From: Pseudomonas taiwanensis DSM 21245
Lineage (GTDB): Bacteria; Pseudomonadota; Gammaproteobacteria; Pseudomonadales; Pseudomonadaceae
DNA length: 64,000 bases
Direction: 5' to 3'
NCBI RefSeq assembly: GCF_000425785.1
Contig: NZ_AUEC01000028.1
Span: 28,576 to 92,575 of the forward strand
The position numbers and the translations under genes were made by a program. Position 1 is the stretch's first letter. Every line of letters begins with the position of its first letter. Under the pieces are notes generated by a model, which was not told where the DNA came from, searched no databases, and saw only the letters and a list, made by a program, of their open reading frames with translations. Below, piece by piece: positions 8,780 to 17,662 of the stretch.

Positions 8780-9757
8780 TCAGGGGTAGGTGACGTAGAC
8801 GTCGGTGAGCAGGTCTGCAGGCTGTGGCTTGGGATCGGACTTGGCACGGCGCACGGCGTCTTCGATCAGGTCTTCGACGCGGGCGTCGATGGCGTCGAGC
8901 TGCTCGTTGGTAAGCAATCCGGCGCGGGTGGTCTTGTTGCGGAACTGCAACAGGCAGTCGCGCTGTTCGCGCAGGTGCTTCACCTCGTCCGGGGCGCGGT
9001 AGGTCTGCGCATCGCCCTCGAAGTGGCCGTAGTAGCGGCTGAGCTTGACCTCGATCAGCGACGGGCCTTGCCCGGAACGGGCGCGTTCGATGGCGGCAGC
9101 GGCAGCCTCGTGCACGGCGAAGAAGTCGAAGCCATCGATGGTGACCCCGGGCATGCCGAAACCGGCGGCGCGGTCGGCGATGTGGTCGCAGGCCACCGAC
9201 CAGGTCGAGGCGGTGGCTTCGGCGTAGCCATTGTTCTCGGCGACGAAGATGCACGGCAGGTTCATGATCGAAGCCAGGTTCATCGCTTCGAACACCGCGC
9301 CTTCGTTGGAGGCGCCGTCGCCGAAGAAGGCCACCGAAACGTCGTCGCGTCCCTTGAGCTTGGCGGCCAGAGCGGCGCCGGCCACCAGCGGGGCACCGGC
9401 ACCGACGATGCCGTTGGCGCCGAGCATGCCTTTTTCCAGGTCGGCAATGTGCATCGAGCCGCCCTTGCCGCCGCACACGCCGGTCTTCTTGCCGTAGATC
9501 TCGGCCATCATGCCGTACACATCCACGCCCTTGGCAATGCAGTGACCGTGGCCGCGATGGGTGGAGGCGATGCAGTCGCTGTCGCGCAGGTGGGCCATGA
9601 CCCCGGCGGCGGAGGCTTCTTCGCCAGCGTAAAGGTGGACGAAACCGGGGATCTCGCCGGTGGCGAACTCCACGTGCAGGCGTTCTTCGAAGGCGCGGAT
9701 GGTACGCATCACTTCGTAGGCATGTAGCAACTGTTCGCAGCTCAGGTGAGTGGACAT
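8780..9757 (-). CDS. acoA: Acetoin dehydrogenase E1 alpha subunit AcoA
   Basis: Alpha subunit of the E1 component, which binds thiamine diphosphate and splits acetoin into acetaldehyde and an acetyl unit. The 325-residue protein carries the TPP motif GDGASNEG followed about 26 residues later by NN (VAENNGYAEA). It also has GIVGAGAPLVAGAALA and the THRGHGH segment seen in PDH-type E1 alpha chains. Upstream in-frame codons look non-coding. ATG 9757 is preceded by GGAG at a good distance. AcoA is preferred over pyruvate dehydrogenase E1 because of its acoX/acoB/acoC neighbours. Confidence 0.95.
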   Translation of the reverse strand: MSTHLSCEQLLHAYEVMRTIRAFEERLHVEFATGEIPGFVHLYAGEEASAAGVMAHLRDSDCIASTHRGHGHCIAKGVDVYGMMAEIYGKKTGVCGGKGGSMHIADLEKGMLGANGIVGAGAPLVAGAALAAKLKGRDDVSVAFFGDGASNEGAVFEAMNLASIMNLPCIFVAENNGYAEATASTWSVACDHIADRAAGFGMPGVTIDGFDFFAVHEAAAAAIERARSGQGPSLIEVKLSRYYGHFEGDAQTYRAPDEVKHLREQRDCLLQFRNKTTRAGLLTNEQLDAIDARVEDLIEDAVRRAKSDPKPQPADLLTDVYVTYP

Positions 9758-9779
9758 CTTGTTGTTCTCCAGGGTTGTC

Positions 9780-10835
9780 TCAACACGGGTTTGCAGGGTG
9801 CAGCCGATGACCGCGCGGGACGGCCAGCAGGTGGTGCCGTGCGGCATGGGCCAGCACGGCCTCGACATCCACGGTCAGGGGGCCTTGGTGATCGAGGGTA
9901 ATGGTGGGGTTGTCGCCTTCGGCAAACTCGATTTCGCGCTCGCCGTCCAGGGCCAGGGTGCCGCTGGCGAGGCTCAGGCCATGGGGCACGCCGGGGGCCA
10001 GAAAGCCCGAAGCGGTGATGCCGCAACCTTGCAGCAGTCCTGGCGCCAGGGGGGCCAGCAAGGCATGTTCGGCGCCGGGGTTTAGGCGTACCCAGGCACC
10101 CTGCGCCGCGTGGCGCGACACTGGGCACCACAGGCCGCACAGGGACGAGAGGCCAATGGCATGGGGTTCGGCGAAGCAGGCAAAGACTTCGCTCAGGTCT
10201 TCGCTGCGGCTCAAGGCGCGGGCACCGACGAAGCGCTGAGGCGACACCGCGACTTCCACCAGGGCCCATTCACAGAGGTTCTGCCGCGCTACGTTCACCA
10301 GCAGGCGCTTGTTGCGGCGCAGGCTGATCGTGTTCGGCACTTGGCCGCTGGCGAACAGGCCTCCGGCCAGGCCGGCACTGGTGGCTTCGCGCAGCTCGGG
10401 GAAAGCGTTATTGGTGCCGGTGGACAGTGTCAGCAGCGGTACGTCCCCGGCATGGGCAGCAACCGCCTTGTGGGTGCCGTCGCCACCGAGCACGGCGATC
10501 ATGGCCACGCCACGCTCGACCATCAGACGGGTGGCCAGGCGGGTATCGGCGACCGTCTGGGTCAGGGGCAGGTCGAGCAGTTCCAGTGCCGGCCAATGCT
10601 GGTCGCGAGCTATCGGGCCATGGCTGGCCTTGAGTACAGCGGCAGCGATACCCGTCATGTCCGTGGGCATCAGCACTTGGCTCACACCGGTGGCACCGAA
10701 GGCTGCGAGCAGTCGCTGGATGGCCGAGGCCTTGTCGGTGCTCGAGTAGAGCCCGGCGTTGGCGGTCAGGCGACGCAGGTCTCGGCCAGAGGCAGGGTTG
10801 GCAATGATCCCGACAGTCGGGGCAGGTTGCGGCAT
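9780..10835 (-). CDS. acoX: AcoX, ATP-NAD kinase-like protein of the acetoin operon
   Basis: First gene of the acetoin operon. AcoX belongs to a family related to NAD kinases; its role is not firmly known and it is reported as dispensable for the dehydrogenase activity itself. The 351-residue protein has an N-terminal GIIANPASGRD, the kinase-type glycine motif GGDGTHK and STGTNNAFP, all typical of the NAD/diacylglycerol kinase fold. ATG 10835 lies about 34 bp downstream of the -12 element of a sigma-54 promoter and has GAGGTG as ribosome binding site. It lies 22 bp before acoA. Confidence 0.9.
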   Translation of the reverse strand: MPQPAPTVGIIANPASGRDLRRLTANAGLYSSTDKASAIQRLLAAFGATGVSQVLMPTDMTGIAAAVLKASHGPIARDQHWPALELLDLPLTQTVADTRLATRLMVERGVAMIAVLGGDGTHKAVAAHAGDVPLLTLSTGTNNAFPELREATSAGLAGGLFASGQVPNTISLRRNKRLLVNVARQNLCEWALVEVAVSPQRFVGARALSRSEDLSEVFACFAEPHAIGLSSLCGLWCPVSRHAAQGAWVRLNPGAEHALLAPLAPGLLQGCGITASGFLAPGVPHGLSLASGTLALDGEREIEFAEGDNPTITLDHQGPLTVDVEAVLAHAARHHLLAVPRGHRLHPANPC

Positions 10836-10868
10836 GGCGCACCTCGTATTCTTGTTTGCCAAGGCAAG

Positions 10869-10884
10869 AGCAAGGTGGGTGCCA
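10869..10884 (-). promoter_or_regulatory. Sigma-54 (-24/-12) promoter of the acoXABC-adh operon
   Basis: Read on the minus strand the bases are TGGCACCCACCTTGCT, a near-perfect match to TGGCAC-N5-TTGCW with the required 10 bp between the GG and GC dinucleotides. It ends about 33 bp before the acoX start, and the neighbouring gene encodes a sigma-54 activator. Confidence 0.88.
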
Positions 10885-10962
10885 GCTTTTTCGGGGTTGG
10901 CTGAGAAGCTTGCTCCAGAGCGGTTCCGGCGTCTTCCGGCGGGTGCCCTCGGTGGCACTGGC

Positions 10963-11021
10963 GAGACGCCCGGTGCCAGGGCTCGGCCGGTTTCGACGAG
11001 ACGCTGAGACGCTGCGTCTCA
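10963..11021. promoter_or_regulatory. Candidate AcoR enhancer sites
   Basis: The palindrome TGAGACG-CTG-CGTCTCA (11005-11021) has perfect 7-bp arms. Tandem GAGACGCT copies lie at 10998-11005 and 11006-11013, and another GAGACGC at 10963-10969. The cluster sits about 80-135 bp upstream of the sigma-54 promoter, a normal distance for an enhancer bound by AcoR. That AcoR is the binder is inferred from position only. Confidence 0.55.
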
Positions 11022-11118
11022 AGCCTGCCGGTAATCACTCAGTGCTTGTCGGGGGATGTCCGGAAGCGCTTAATGGCCGGACAACGATAAAAACAGCAAC
11101 GAGAACCGGAGGGCCTGA

Positions 11119-12972
11119 ATGCTTGCCGCGAACTCCCGAGCCCATGTCGACTGCGTCAGCCGGGTGCTGAAGAATGCCGACCGCCTGCCGCAGGCACCGG
11201 TGCCGCCGCTGATTCTCGACTCATGGCGCCGTTCCATGGAGCTGTACCGCCTCGACCCAGGCTCCCAGCAGGGGCCGCGCATCCTTTCCCAAAGCGTGCT
11301 CAACGAATGCCGCGAACGTGCCGAACTGTTTCTGCGTATCGCCGGCGATGCCGTGGCGCGCCTGCATGAGCGTGTGCGCGGTGCCGACTACTGTGTGCTG
11401 CTCACCGACGCCCTCGGGCGCACCATCGACTATCGGGTTGAATCCGCTATTCGCAACGACTGCCGCAAGGCCGGGCTGTACCTGGGTACCTGCTGGTCGG
11501 AAGGCGAGGAGGGGACTTGCGGCGTGGCGGCCGTCCTGACCAGCAAGGCGCCGGTCACGGTGCACAAGCGTGACCACTTTCGCGCGGCCTTCATCGGCCT
11601 GACCTGCACGGCGGCCCCTGTGTTCGACCCCCAAGGGGAGTTGCTGGGGGTAGTGGATGTTTCCGCCCTGCAATCGCCGGACGACCGTCGTAGCCAGCAC
11701 TTGATCCGCCAGTTGGTGGAGCAGACTGCGCGGGAGATCGAAAACGCCTTTTTCATGCACAGCGCCCAAGGCCATTGGGTGATGCGCGCTCATGGCACGC
11801 CGGGGTATGTCGAGAGCCAGCCGGACTACCTGCTGGCCTGGGATGCCGACGGGCGCCTGCGGGCGATCAACAGCCTGGCCCGCGAGCGCCTGCTGGCCCG
11901 CCATGGACGCTTGCCCGAGCACATCGGCGAGTTGTTCGACCTGGATCAGCTGCGCCGCGCCAACGAGGCCTCTGCCCAGCGGCTGCCGGGGTGGGGCGGT
12001 TTGTATGGCCGGGTGAGTGCGCCCCGGCGACGCGAGCCAGTGCGCGCCGTGCAGCAGGCCCAGGACCCTCGAATCGAGCAGCATTTGCGCCTGGCCACGC
12101 GGGTCAAGGACTGCAACCTTGCAGTGCTGGTGCAGGGTGAGACTGGCGCGGGCAAGGAAGTTTTCGCCCGCCAGTTGCATCAGCAGAGCCAGCGCTGTAC
12201 CGGACCCTTCGTTACGCTCAACTGCGCGGCGATCCCTGAGAGCCTGATCGAGAGCGAGCTGTTCGGCTATGTGGCCGGCGCCTTTACCGGTGCATCGAGC
12301 AAAGGTATGCAAGGACTGTTGCAGCAGGCCGATGGCGGCACCTTGTTCCTCGATGAAATCGGTGACATGCCACTCAATCTGCAGACCCGATTGCTCCGGG
12401 TGCTGGCTGAAGGCGAGGTGGCACCTTTGGGCGCTGCACGGCGCGAGCGCGTGGATATCCAGGTGATCTGTGCCACCCACCGGGACTTGGCTGTGATGGT
12501 GAGTGAAGGGCGTTTTCGTGAGGACCTGTATTTTCGCCTGGCCAACGCCCGCTTCGAGTTGCCGCCGCTGCGTGAGCGCGATGATCGCTTGGGCTTGATT
12601 CACCAGTTGCTGGCCGAAGAGGCCAAGGCGTGTGGTGTCGAGGTGACGTTGGCCGACGATGCGTTGCAGGCGCTGCTGGTGTATCGCTGGCCGGGTAATC
12701 TGCGCCAGCTGCGGCAGGTGTTGCGCTATGCCTGTGCGGTCAGTGAAGGGGGGCAGGTGTGTCTGGAGAGCCTGCCACAGGAGGTGCGTGGCGATGCAGC
12801 GCCTTCGTCGGATGTCGGGACGTCGAGCCCGGCCCGGCAACTGTTGCTCGATGCCTTGATTCGCCATCGCTGGAAGCCGGCCGAGGCGGCGCGGGCGTTG
12901 GGGATTTCGCGAGCCACCCTGTATCGGCGGGTGCATGAGCACCGGATCGAGATGCCGCGGATGAAGGGGTGA
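11119..12972 (+). CDS. acoR: Sigma-54-dependent acetoin activator AcoR
   Basis: Enhancer-binding activator of the divergent acetoin operon. The 617-residue protein has an N-terminal GAF-type sensor (about 60-210). A central AAA+ domain (about 315-540) carries Walker A GETGAGKE, the sigma-54 contact loop GAFTGA and Walker B GTLFLDEIGD. The C-terminal Fis-type helix-turn-helix is in AEAARALGISRATLYRRV. There is no receiver domain, so it is probably controlled by a ligand, as expected for AcoR. GGAGGG precedes the ATG. A GC hairpin and REP-like DNA follow the stop. Confidence 0.93.
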   Translation: MLAANSRAHVDCVSRVLKNADRLPQAPVPPLILDSWRRSMELYRLDPGSQQGPRILSQSVLNECRERAELFLRIAGDAVARLHERVRGADYCVLLTDALGRTIDYRVESAIRNDCRKAGLYLGTCWSEGEEGTCGVAAVLTSKAPVTVHKRDHFRAAFIGLTCTAAPVFDPQGELLGVVDVSALQSPDDRRSQHLIRQLVEQTAREIENAFFMHSAQGHWVMRAHGTPGYVESQPDYLLAWDADGRLRAINSLARERLLARHGRLPEHIGELFDLDQLRRANEASAQRLPGWGGLYGRVSAPRRREPVRAVQQAQDPRIEQHLRLATRVKDCNLAVLVQGETGAGKEVFARQLHQQSQRCTGPFVTLNCAAIPESLIESELFGYVAGAFTGASSKGMQGLLQQADGGTLFLDEIGDMPLNLQTRLLRVLAEGEVAPLGAARRERVDIQVICATHRDLAVMVSEGRFREDLYFRLANARFELPPLRERDDRLGLIHQLLAEEAKACGVEVTLADDALQALLVYRWPGNLRQLRQVLRYACAVSEGGQVCLESLPQEVRGDAAPSSDVGTSSPARQLLLDALIRHRWKPAEAARALGISRATLYRRVHEHRIEMPRMKG

Positions 12973-12976
12973 TTTT

Positions 12977-13071
12977 GGGGCTGCCTTGCGGCCCCATCGT
13001 CGGCAAGCCAGCTGTTTGGGATCGAGCGTCGCCTGCGCGGCGCATCGCCAGCAAGGCTCAGTCACCAACCC
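12977..13071. repeat. Hairpin and REP-like repeat between acoR and accC
   Basis: A GGGGC...GCCCC hairpin (12977-12995) directly follows acoR. It is followed by a GATCGAGCG...GCGCGGCGCATCGC...AGCAAGGCTC unit (13021-13060). The same unit recurs at 17585-17632 and, inverted, at 63592-63640, so it is an interspersed repeat of this genome. Confidence 0.6.
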
Positions 13072-13082
13072 TCTAAAGACAA

Positions 13083-13115
13083 CCCAAAAAAAACCCCGGC
13101 ACATGTCCGGGGTTT
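13083..13115 (-). terminator. Terminator of the aroQ-accBC operon (minus strand)
   Basis: AAACCCCGG (13091-13099) pairs with CCGGGGTTT (13107-13115) around a 7-nt loop. On the minus strand the stem is followed by a run of eight or more Ts. It lies 20 bp after the accC stop. Confidence 0.85.
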
Positions 13116-13135
13116 GGGTACATCACGCTACGCGA

Positions 13136-14491
13136 TCACTCCTGGCTAGCCAGTTTGTGCTCAAGGTAGTGGATGTTGACGCCGCCTTTGCAGAAACCTT
13201 CATCCCGCACCAGGTCGCGGTGCAGTGGGATGTTGGTCTTGATGCCGTCGACGACGATCTCGTCCAGGGCATTGCGCATGCGCGCCATGGCTTCGTCACG
13301 GTCCTTGCCGTAGGTGATCAGCTTGCCGATCAGCGAGTCGTAGTTCGGCGGAACCGAATAACCGCTGTACAGGTGCGAATCGACGCGAACGCCGTTGCCG
13401 CCTGGCGCGTGGAAGTGCTTCACCTTGCCTGGGCTCGGGATGAACTTCTTCGGGTCTTCGGCGTTGATACGGCATTCCAGCGCATGACCACGGATGACCA
13501 CGTCTTCCTGGCGGATCGACAGCTTGTTGCCAGCGGCGATGCTGAGCATCTCCTTGACGATGTCGATACCGGTGACCATCTCCGACACCGGGTGCTCAAC
13601 CTGCACACGGGTGTTCATCTCGATGAAGTAGAAACGGCCGTTTTCGTACAGGAACTCGAAGGTACCGGCACCGCGGTAGCCGATCTCGATGCACGCATCG
13701 ACGCAACGCTTGAAGACTTCCTGACGGGCTTTCTCGTCGATGCCCGGGGCAGGTGCTTCTTCCAGGACTTTCTGGTGACGGCGTTGCAGCGAGCAGTCAC
13801 GGTCGCCCAGGTGAATGGCGTTGCCCTGGCCGTCGGACAGCACCTGAACTTCCACGTGACGTGGGTTGGTCAGGAACTTCTCCAGGTAGACCATCGGGTT
13901 GCCGAAGGCCGCACCGGCTTCGGTACGGGTCAGCTTGGCCGAGGCAATCAGGTCTTCTTCCTTGTGCACCACGCGCATGCCGCGACCACCACCGCCACCG
14001 GCGGCCTTGATGATCACCGGGTAGCCGACGTCACGGGCGATTGCCAGGGCAACCTCTTCGTCTTCCGGCAGCGGACCGTCGGAACCCGGAACGGTCGGAA
14101 CGCCCGACTTGATCATCGCGTCCTTGGCCGAGACCTTGTCGCCCATCAGGCGAATGGTGTCGGCTTTCGGGCCGATGAAAGCAAAACCGGACTTCTCGAC
14201 CTGCTCGGCGAAATCGGCGTTTTCCGCCAGGAAGCCGTAGCCAGGGTGGATGGCGGTAGCGCCTGTCACTTCAGCGGCAGCGATGATCGCCGGGATGTGC
14301 AGGTACGAATCTTTGGACGAAGCAGGACCAATGCAGACCGACTCGTCTGCCAGGCCCAGGTGCATCAGTTCACGGTCGGCCGTGGAGTGTACGGCGACGG
14401 TCTTGATGCCCAGCTCTTTGCAGGCACGCAGGATCCGCAGGGCAATTTCCCCACGGTTGGCGATCAGGACTTTTTCCAGCTTCCCAGACAT
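13136..14491 (-). CDS. accC: Biotin carboxylase subunit of acetyl-CoA carboxylase
   Basis: ATP-dependent carboxylation of biotin on AccB, the first half-reaction of malonyl-CoA formation. The 451-residue protein begins [17 protein letters not shown]. It has the ATP-grasp glycine loop [12 protein letters not shown], then [21 protein letters not shown] and the catalytic RINAEDP segment. ATG 14491 has GGAGA at the right distance; an ATG 21 bp upstream lacks one and falls next to the accB stop. accB lies 17 bp upstream and an intrinsic terminator lies 20 bp downstream. The length equals the bacterial norm. Confidence 0.97.
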   Translation of the reverse strand: MSGKLEKVLIANRGEIALRILRACKELGIKTVAVHSTADRELMHLGLADESVCIGPASSKDSYLHIPAIIAAAEVTGATAIHPGYGFLAENADFAEQVEKSGFAFIGPKADTIRLMGDKVSAKDAMIKSGVPTVPGSDGPLPEDEEVALAIARDVGYPVIIKAAGGGGGRGMRVVHKEEDLIASAKLTRTEAGAAFGNPMVYLEKFLTNPRHVEVQVLSDGQGNAIHLGDRDCSLQRRHQKVLEEAPAPGIDEKARQEVFKRCVDACIEIGYRGAGTFEFLYENGRFYFIEMNTRVQVEHPVSEMVTGIDIVKEMLSIAAGNKLSIRQEDVVIRGHALECRINAEDPKKFIPSPGKVKHFHAPGGNGVRVDSHLYSGYSVPPNYDSLIGKLITYGKDRDEAMARMRNALDEIVVDGIKTNIPLHRDLVRDEGFCKGGVNIHYLEHKLASQE

Positions 14492-14508
14492 CGTTGGCTC
14501 TCCGCGAA

Positions 14509-14982
14509 TCAAACGATGGTGAACAGCGGCTGGTCGAACTCAACCGGCTGACCGTCTTCCACCAGGATGGCGTCGATAACGCCGCCGACATCGGCTTCGA
14601 TGTGGTTCATCATCTTCATGGCTTCGACGATGCACAGGGTGTCGCCTTTCTTCACGGTCTGGCCAACTTCAGCGAAGTTCGGCGAGGTCGGCGAAGGCTT
14701 GCGGTAGAAGGTACCCACCATCGGCGAGCGAATCACGGTGCCTTTGAGGGCTGGAGCGGCGGCAGCGGCTTCGGCAACCGGGGCAGCGGCGGCAGCGGCG
14801 GCAGCGACCGGCGCGGCAACAGGCGCGGCGGCAACCGGTGCCGGAGCGAAGTACTGCTGGCCGGCTGGGGCCTTGCTGTGACGGCTGATACGGACCGACT
14901 CTTCGCCTTCCTTGATCTCCAGTTCGTCGATGCCAGACTCTTCCAGCAGTTCGATCAGTTTCTTGACTTTACGGATATCCAT
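14509..14982 (-). CDS. accB: Biotin carboxyl carrier protein AccB
   Basis: Carries biotin between AccC and the carboxyltransferase. The 157-residue protein starts [18 protein letters not shown]. It has a flexible Ala/Pro-rich linker (about 50-80) and a C-terminal biotinyl domain with the biotinylated lysine in EAMKMMNHI and the usual thumb region near GTFYRKPSP. It lies in the order aroQ-accB-accC, conserved in pseudomonads. A 100-bp gap with a direct repeat (TTGAAAACGT at 15020 and 15032) separates it from aroQ. Confidence 0.96.
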   Translation of the reverse strand: MDIRKVKKLIELLEESGIDELEIKEGEESVRISRHSKAPAGQQYFAPAPVAAAPVAAPVAAAAAAAAPVAEAAAAAPALKGTVIRSPMVGTFYRKPSPTSPNFAEVGQTVKKGDTLCIVEAMKMMNHIEADVGGVIDAILVEDGQPVEFDQPLFTIV

Positions 14983-15019
14983 TAATCATCAACTCCCAAG
15001 GTTCGGTCAGGGGGCGTAA

Positions 15020-15041
15020 TTGAAAACGTGTTTGAAAACGT
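15020..15041. repeat. Direct repeat upstream of accB
   Basis: TTGAAAACGT occurs at 15020-15029 and 15032-15041, 12 bp apart, about 40 bp upstream of the accB start. The phasing would suit a protein-binding site, but no regulator can be named. Confidence 0.35.
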
Positions 15042-15082
15042 TTCTCTCGAACCCCGGCCCACTTAGGCCGAGGTCTCTATCA

Positions 15083-15535
15083 TCAGGGCTGTGCGTTGGC
15101 AGCCAGTTGTTCCAGCGCGGACTCCAGGGCCAGGCGATAACCGCTGGCGCCCAGACCGCAGATCACCCCTACGGCTACATCGGAGAAGTAGGAGTGGTGA
15201 CGGAACGGTTCGCGTTTGTGCACGTTGGACAGGTGCACTTCGATGAATGGGATGCTCACCGCAAGCAATGCGTCACGTAATGCGACGCTTGTGTGCGTAA
15301 AAGCAGCCGGATTGATCAGGATGAAGTCCACACCCTCGTTGCGTGCGGCGTGAATACGGTCGATCAGTTCGTACTCGGCATTGCTCTGCAGGTACTGCAG
15401 ATGGTGGCCAGCGGCGCGAGCGCGCTGCTCCAGGTCCTGGTTGATCTGGGCCAGGGTCACGGCGCCGTAGTGGCCCGGTTCGCGGGTCCCGAGCAGGTTC
15501 AGGTTGGGGCCGTGGAGCACCAGTAGGGTTGCCAT
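15083..15535 (-). CDS. aroQ: Type II 3-dehydroquinate dehydratase
   Basis: Third step of the shikimate pathway, converting 3-dehydroquinate to 3-dehydroshikimate. The 150-residue length is right for the type II dodecameric enzyme. Recognisable are [18 protein letters not shown] with the catalytic tyrosine, the [10 protein letters not shown] loop, [10 protein letters not shown] and [17 protein letters not shown]. The open frame runs 147 bp further upstream without a family match, and ATG 15535 gives the expected [11 protein letters not shown] start. It is the first gene of aroQ-accB-accC. Confidence 0.96.
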   Translation of the reverse strand: MATLLVLHGPNLNLLGTREPGHYGAVTLAQINQDLEQRARAAGHHLQYLQSNAEYELIDRIHAARNEGVDFILINPAAFTHTSVALRDALLAVSIPFIEVHLSNVHKREPFRHHSYFSDVAVGVICGLGASGYRLALESALEQLAANAQP

Positions 15536-15656
15536 CTGCGGATTCCTTGAATTTGTAGGGCAATTCGACACAGCGCGGCGAGTGTGCCGCAAAGCGGGAG
15601 CAAGTGTCCAGTTCCCGGCAATAGCCAGCACGATGTCCGAGGTTTGCGCGAAGTAT

Positions 15657-15682
15657 GTGACCAAATAATTCAATCTGGTCAC
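15657..15682. promoter_or_regulatory. Inverted repeat between dsbD and aroQ
   Basis: GTGACCA (15657-15663) and TGGTCAC (15676-15682) are perfect 7-bp arms flanking an AT-rich 12-bp centre. The site lies about 120 bp upstream of aroQ in an otherwise GC-rich region. It looks like an operator near the aroQ-accBC promoter; the cognate regulator is unknown. Confidence 0.4.
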
Positions 15683-15714
15683 TCTACTGTGGTTTTTTTA
15701 CAGCCCGCGGGAAG

Positions 15715-17493
15715 TTATAGACCGAGTTTGCCGCGTACGCGCGCCAGAACCTGCGCAAAATCGCCGGCATTTATCTCGCCAATCACCCGATCAGCGGTAA
15801 TTTCGCTGCCGTTCGCGGCAAAGAACATCAGCGCAGGCGGCCCGAACAGCTGGTAGCGGTCGAGCAGGCTGCGCTGTTCGGCATTGCTGTCGGTGATGTC
15901 GAAGCGCAGCAGGCGGAAGGCGCTCAGCTGTGGTTGCACGTGGGGCGCATTGAGCACTTCATGTTCGATCACCTTGCAGCTGATGCACCAGTCGGCATAC
16001 CAGTCCAACAGCACCGGCTGGCCGGCGGCCTTGGCCTCGGCCAGCGCTGCATCGAGCGCGGCAGGGGTGGTCAGGGTTTGCCAGGCATCCGATTGAGTGG
16101 CGGGGCTGGTCGGGCCTGCACCGACGACCGCAGGCGGTGGCAGTGGGCGTAGCGGGTCGCCGCGTCCGCTCAGGGCGCCGTACCAGCAGGCCAGGGCGTA
16201 CACCAGCAGCGCCAGGCCCAGCAGTTGTACCAGACGCTGGCGTGGTGTCTTGACCACGAACTCCAGGGCGCCGAGGAATAGCGCCACGCCGGCGGCCAGG
16301 AAACCGACCAGTAGCAAGGTGACCGGCCCCGGGAGAATGCGGCTGAGCAAGCCAATGGCCAGGCCCAGCAGCAATACACCGATGGCATTCTTCACCGTGT
16401 TCAGCCAAGGGCCACTCTTCGGTAGCCAGGCTGCACCGCCAGTGGCGACCAGCAACAGCGGCGCCCCCATGCCCAGGCCCAGGGTGAACAGTTTGAGTGC
16501 GCCGCCCAGGGCATCGCCGCTGGCGCTGATGTACAGCAACGCGCCGGCCAGCGGCGCCGATACGCACGGTGACACCAGCAGGCTGGACAGGACGCCCAGC
16601 GCCGCCGCGCCCAGTAGCGAGCCGCCCCTGACACCATTGGCGAAGTTGTTCAGGCGGCTGCTCAGCGCCTGCGGCAGTTTCAGCTCGAACAGACCGAACA
16701 TGGCCAGGGCGAACAGCACGAAGAACAGCGCGAACGGCACCAGTACCCATGCCGATTGCAGGCGCGCCTGCAAGTTGAGGCTGGCACCGAACACACCCAT
16801 CAAGGCACCCAGCGCGGCGAAGGAGGCGGCCATTGGCAACACATAGGCCAACGACAGGCTGAGCCCACGCCAGCCACCTACCTGGCCGCGCAGCACGACG
16901 CCCGAGAGGATCGGCAGCATCGGCAGCACGCAAGGAGTGAAGGTCAGGCCGATGCCGGCGAGGAAGAACAGTAGCAGCGATTTCCAGTTCCAAGCCTGGT
17001 CAGGGACTGGCGCGGTGGCGCTGCCGGTACCGTCGATGGTCAGGCGTTCGGTTTCCGGTGGGTAGCACAGGCCTTTGTCGGCGCAGCCCTGGTAGCTCAC
17101 CAGCAAGGTGAAGGCGCGCTGGTCGCTGGTCGAGCGGGGTATCTCGATGTCGAGCACGCCGTGGTAGACCTCGACATCGCCGAAAAACTCGTCGTGCTTG
17201 GGCTCGCCCTTGGGGATTCGTGGTGCGCCCAAGGCAATGTCGGCCGGCTCGCTGCGGAACTGGAAGCGGTGGCGGTAGAGGTAGTAGCCGTCGGTGGCGA
17301 CGAAGCGCAACTTGATGGTCTGGGCGTCGCCCTGGATCAGGCTGAGCTTGAAGGCTTCATGGACAGGCAGGAAATCGGCGCTGTTGGACAGCGAGGCGGC
17401 ACCGAGGGTGGTGCTGGGGCGGTTGTCGAGCAGGCCTGAGGCGAAGGCGGGGCTGGCCAGCAGCAGGAACAGCAGGAAAAACAGGCGGCGCAT
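15715..17493 (-). CDS. dsbD: Thiol:disulfide interchange protein DsbD
   Basis: Inner-membrane reductase that carries electrons from cytosolic thioredoxin to periplasmic DsbC/DsbG and cytochrome c maturation. The 592-residue protein has a Sec signal (ending near AFASG) and an N-terminal immunoglobulin-like domain with cysteines in QGCADKGLCYPP. Eight membrane segments (about 170-450) carry the paired cysteines of FTPCVLPM and VSPCVSAP. The C-terminal thioredoxin domain has CISC in DWYADWCISCKV. All three cysteine pairs are intact. A repeat precedes the gene. Confidence 0.95.
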   Translation of the reverse strand: MRRLFFLLFLLLASPAFASGLLDNRPSTTLGAASLSNSADFLPVHEAFKLSLIQGDAQTIKLRFVATDGYYLYRHRFQFRSEPADIALGAPRIPKGEPKHDEFFGDVEVYHGVLDIEIPRSTSDQRAFTLLVSYQGCADKGLCYPPETERLTIDGTGSATAPVPDQAWNWKSLLLFFLAGIGLTFTPCVLPMLPILSGVVLRGQVGGWRGLSLSLAYVLPMAASFAALGALMGVFGASLNLQARLQSAWVLVPFALFFVLFALAMFGLFELKLPQALSSRLNNFANGVRGGSLLGAAALGVLSSLLVSPCVSAPLAGALLYISASGDALGGALKLFTLGLGMGAPLLLVATGGAAWLPKSGPWLNTVKNAIGVLLLGLAIGLLSRILPGPVTLLLVGFLAAGVALFLGALEFVVKTPRQRLVQLLGLALLVYALACWYGALSGRGDPLRPLPPPAVVGAGPTSPATQSDAWQTLTTPAALDAALAEAKAAGQPVLLDWYADWCISCKVIEHEVLNAPHVQPQLSAFRLLRFDITDSNAEQRSLLDRYQLFGPPALMFFAANGSEITADRVIGEINAGDFAQVLARVRGKLGL

Positions 17494-17584
17494 GGCGGAC
17501 TCGCGAGGTGGAACGTGCTGGGCATGATAGCGGAGTTGATGGGCGTTGGGGGCGGGGGTTTGTCGGGATATCTTCAGCGTTGGG

Positions 17585-17632
17585 GGAGCGAGCGCCGCCG
17601 GCGCGGCGCATCGCGAGCAAGGCTCGCTCCTC
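17585..17632. repeat. Interspersed REP-like repeat, copy 2
   Basis: GAGCGCCGCC...GCGCGGCGCATCGCGAGCAAGGCTCGCTCC lies between dsbD and the chemoreceptor gene. Related copies occur at 13021 and 63592 (inverted). Confidence 0.6.
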
Positions 17633-17662
17633 CGGTTGTTTCGGGCCAGTTCGCGTGCGATC

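Noticed and set aside
7725..9476. AcoB extended upstream to 583 residues
   Set aside because: The extra 243 codons lie over acoA in another frame and are Arg/Pro-rich; the true start at 8747 has a ribosome binding site.
8741..9727. A plus-strand frame opposite acoA
   Set aside because: Low-complexity Gly/Val/His composition; acoA has the TPP motif and ribosome binding site.
11221..13104. A 627-codon minus-strand frame opposite acoR
   Set aside because: No domain or ribosome binding site, and acoR on the other strand has all sigma-54 activator motifs.
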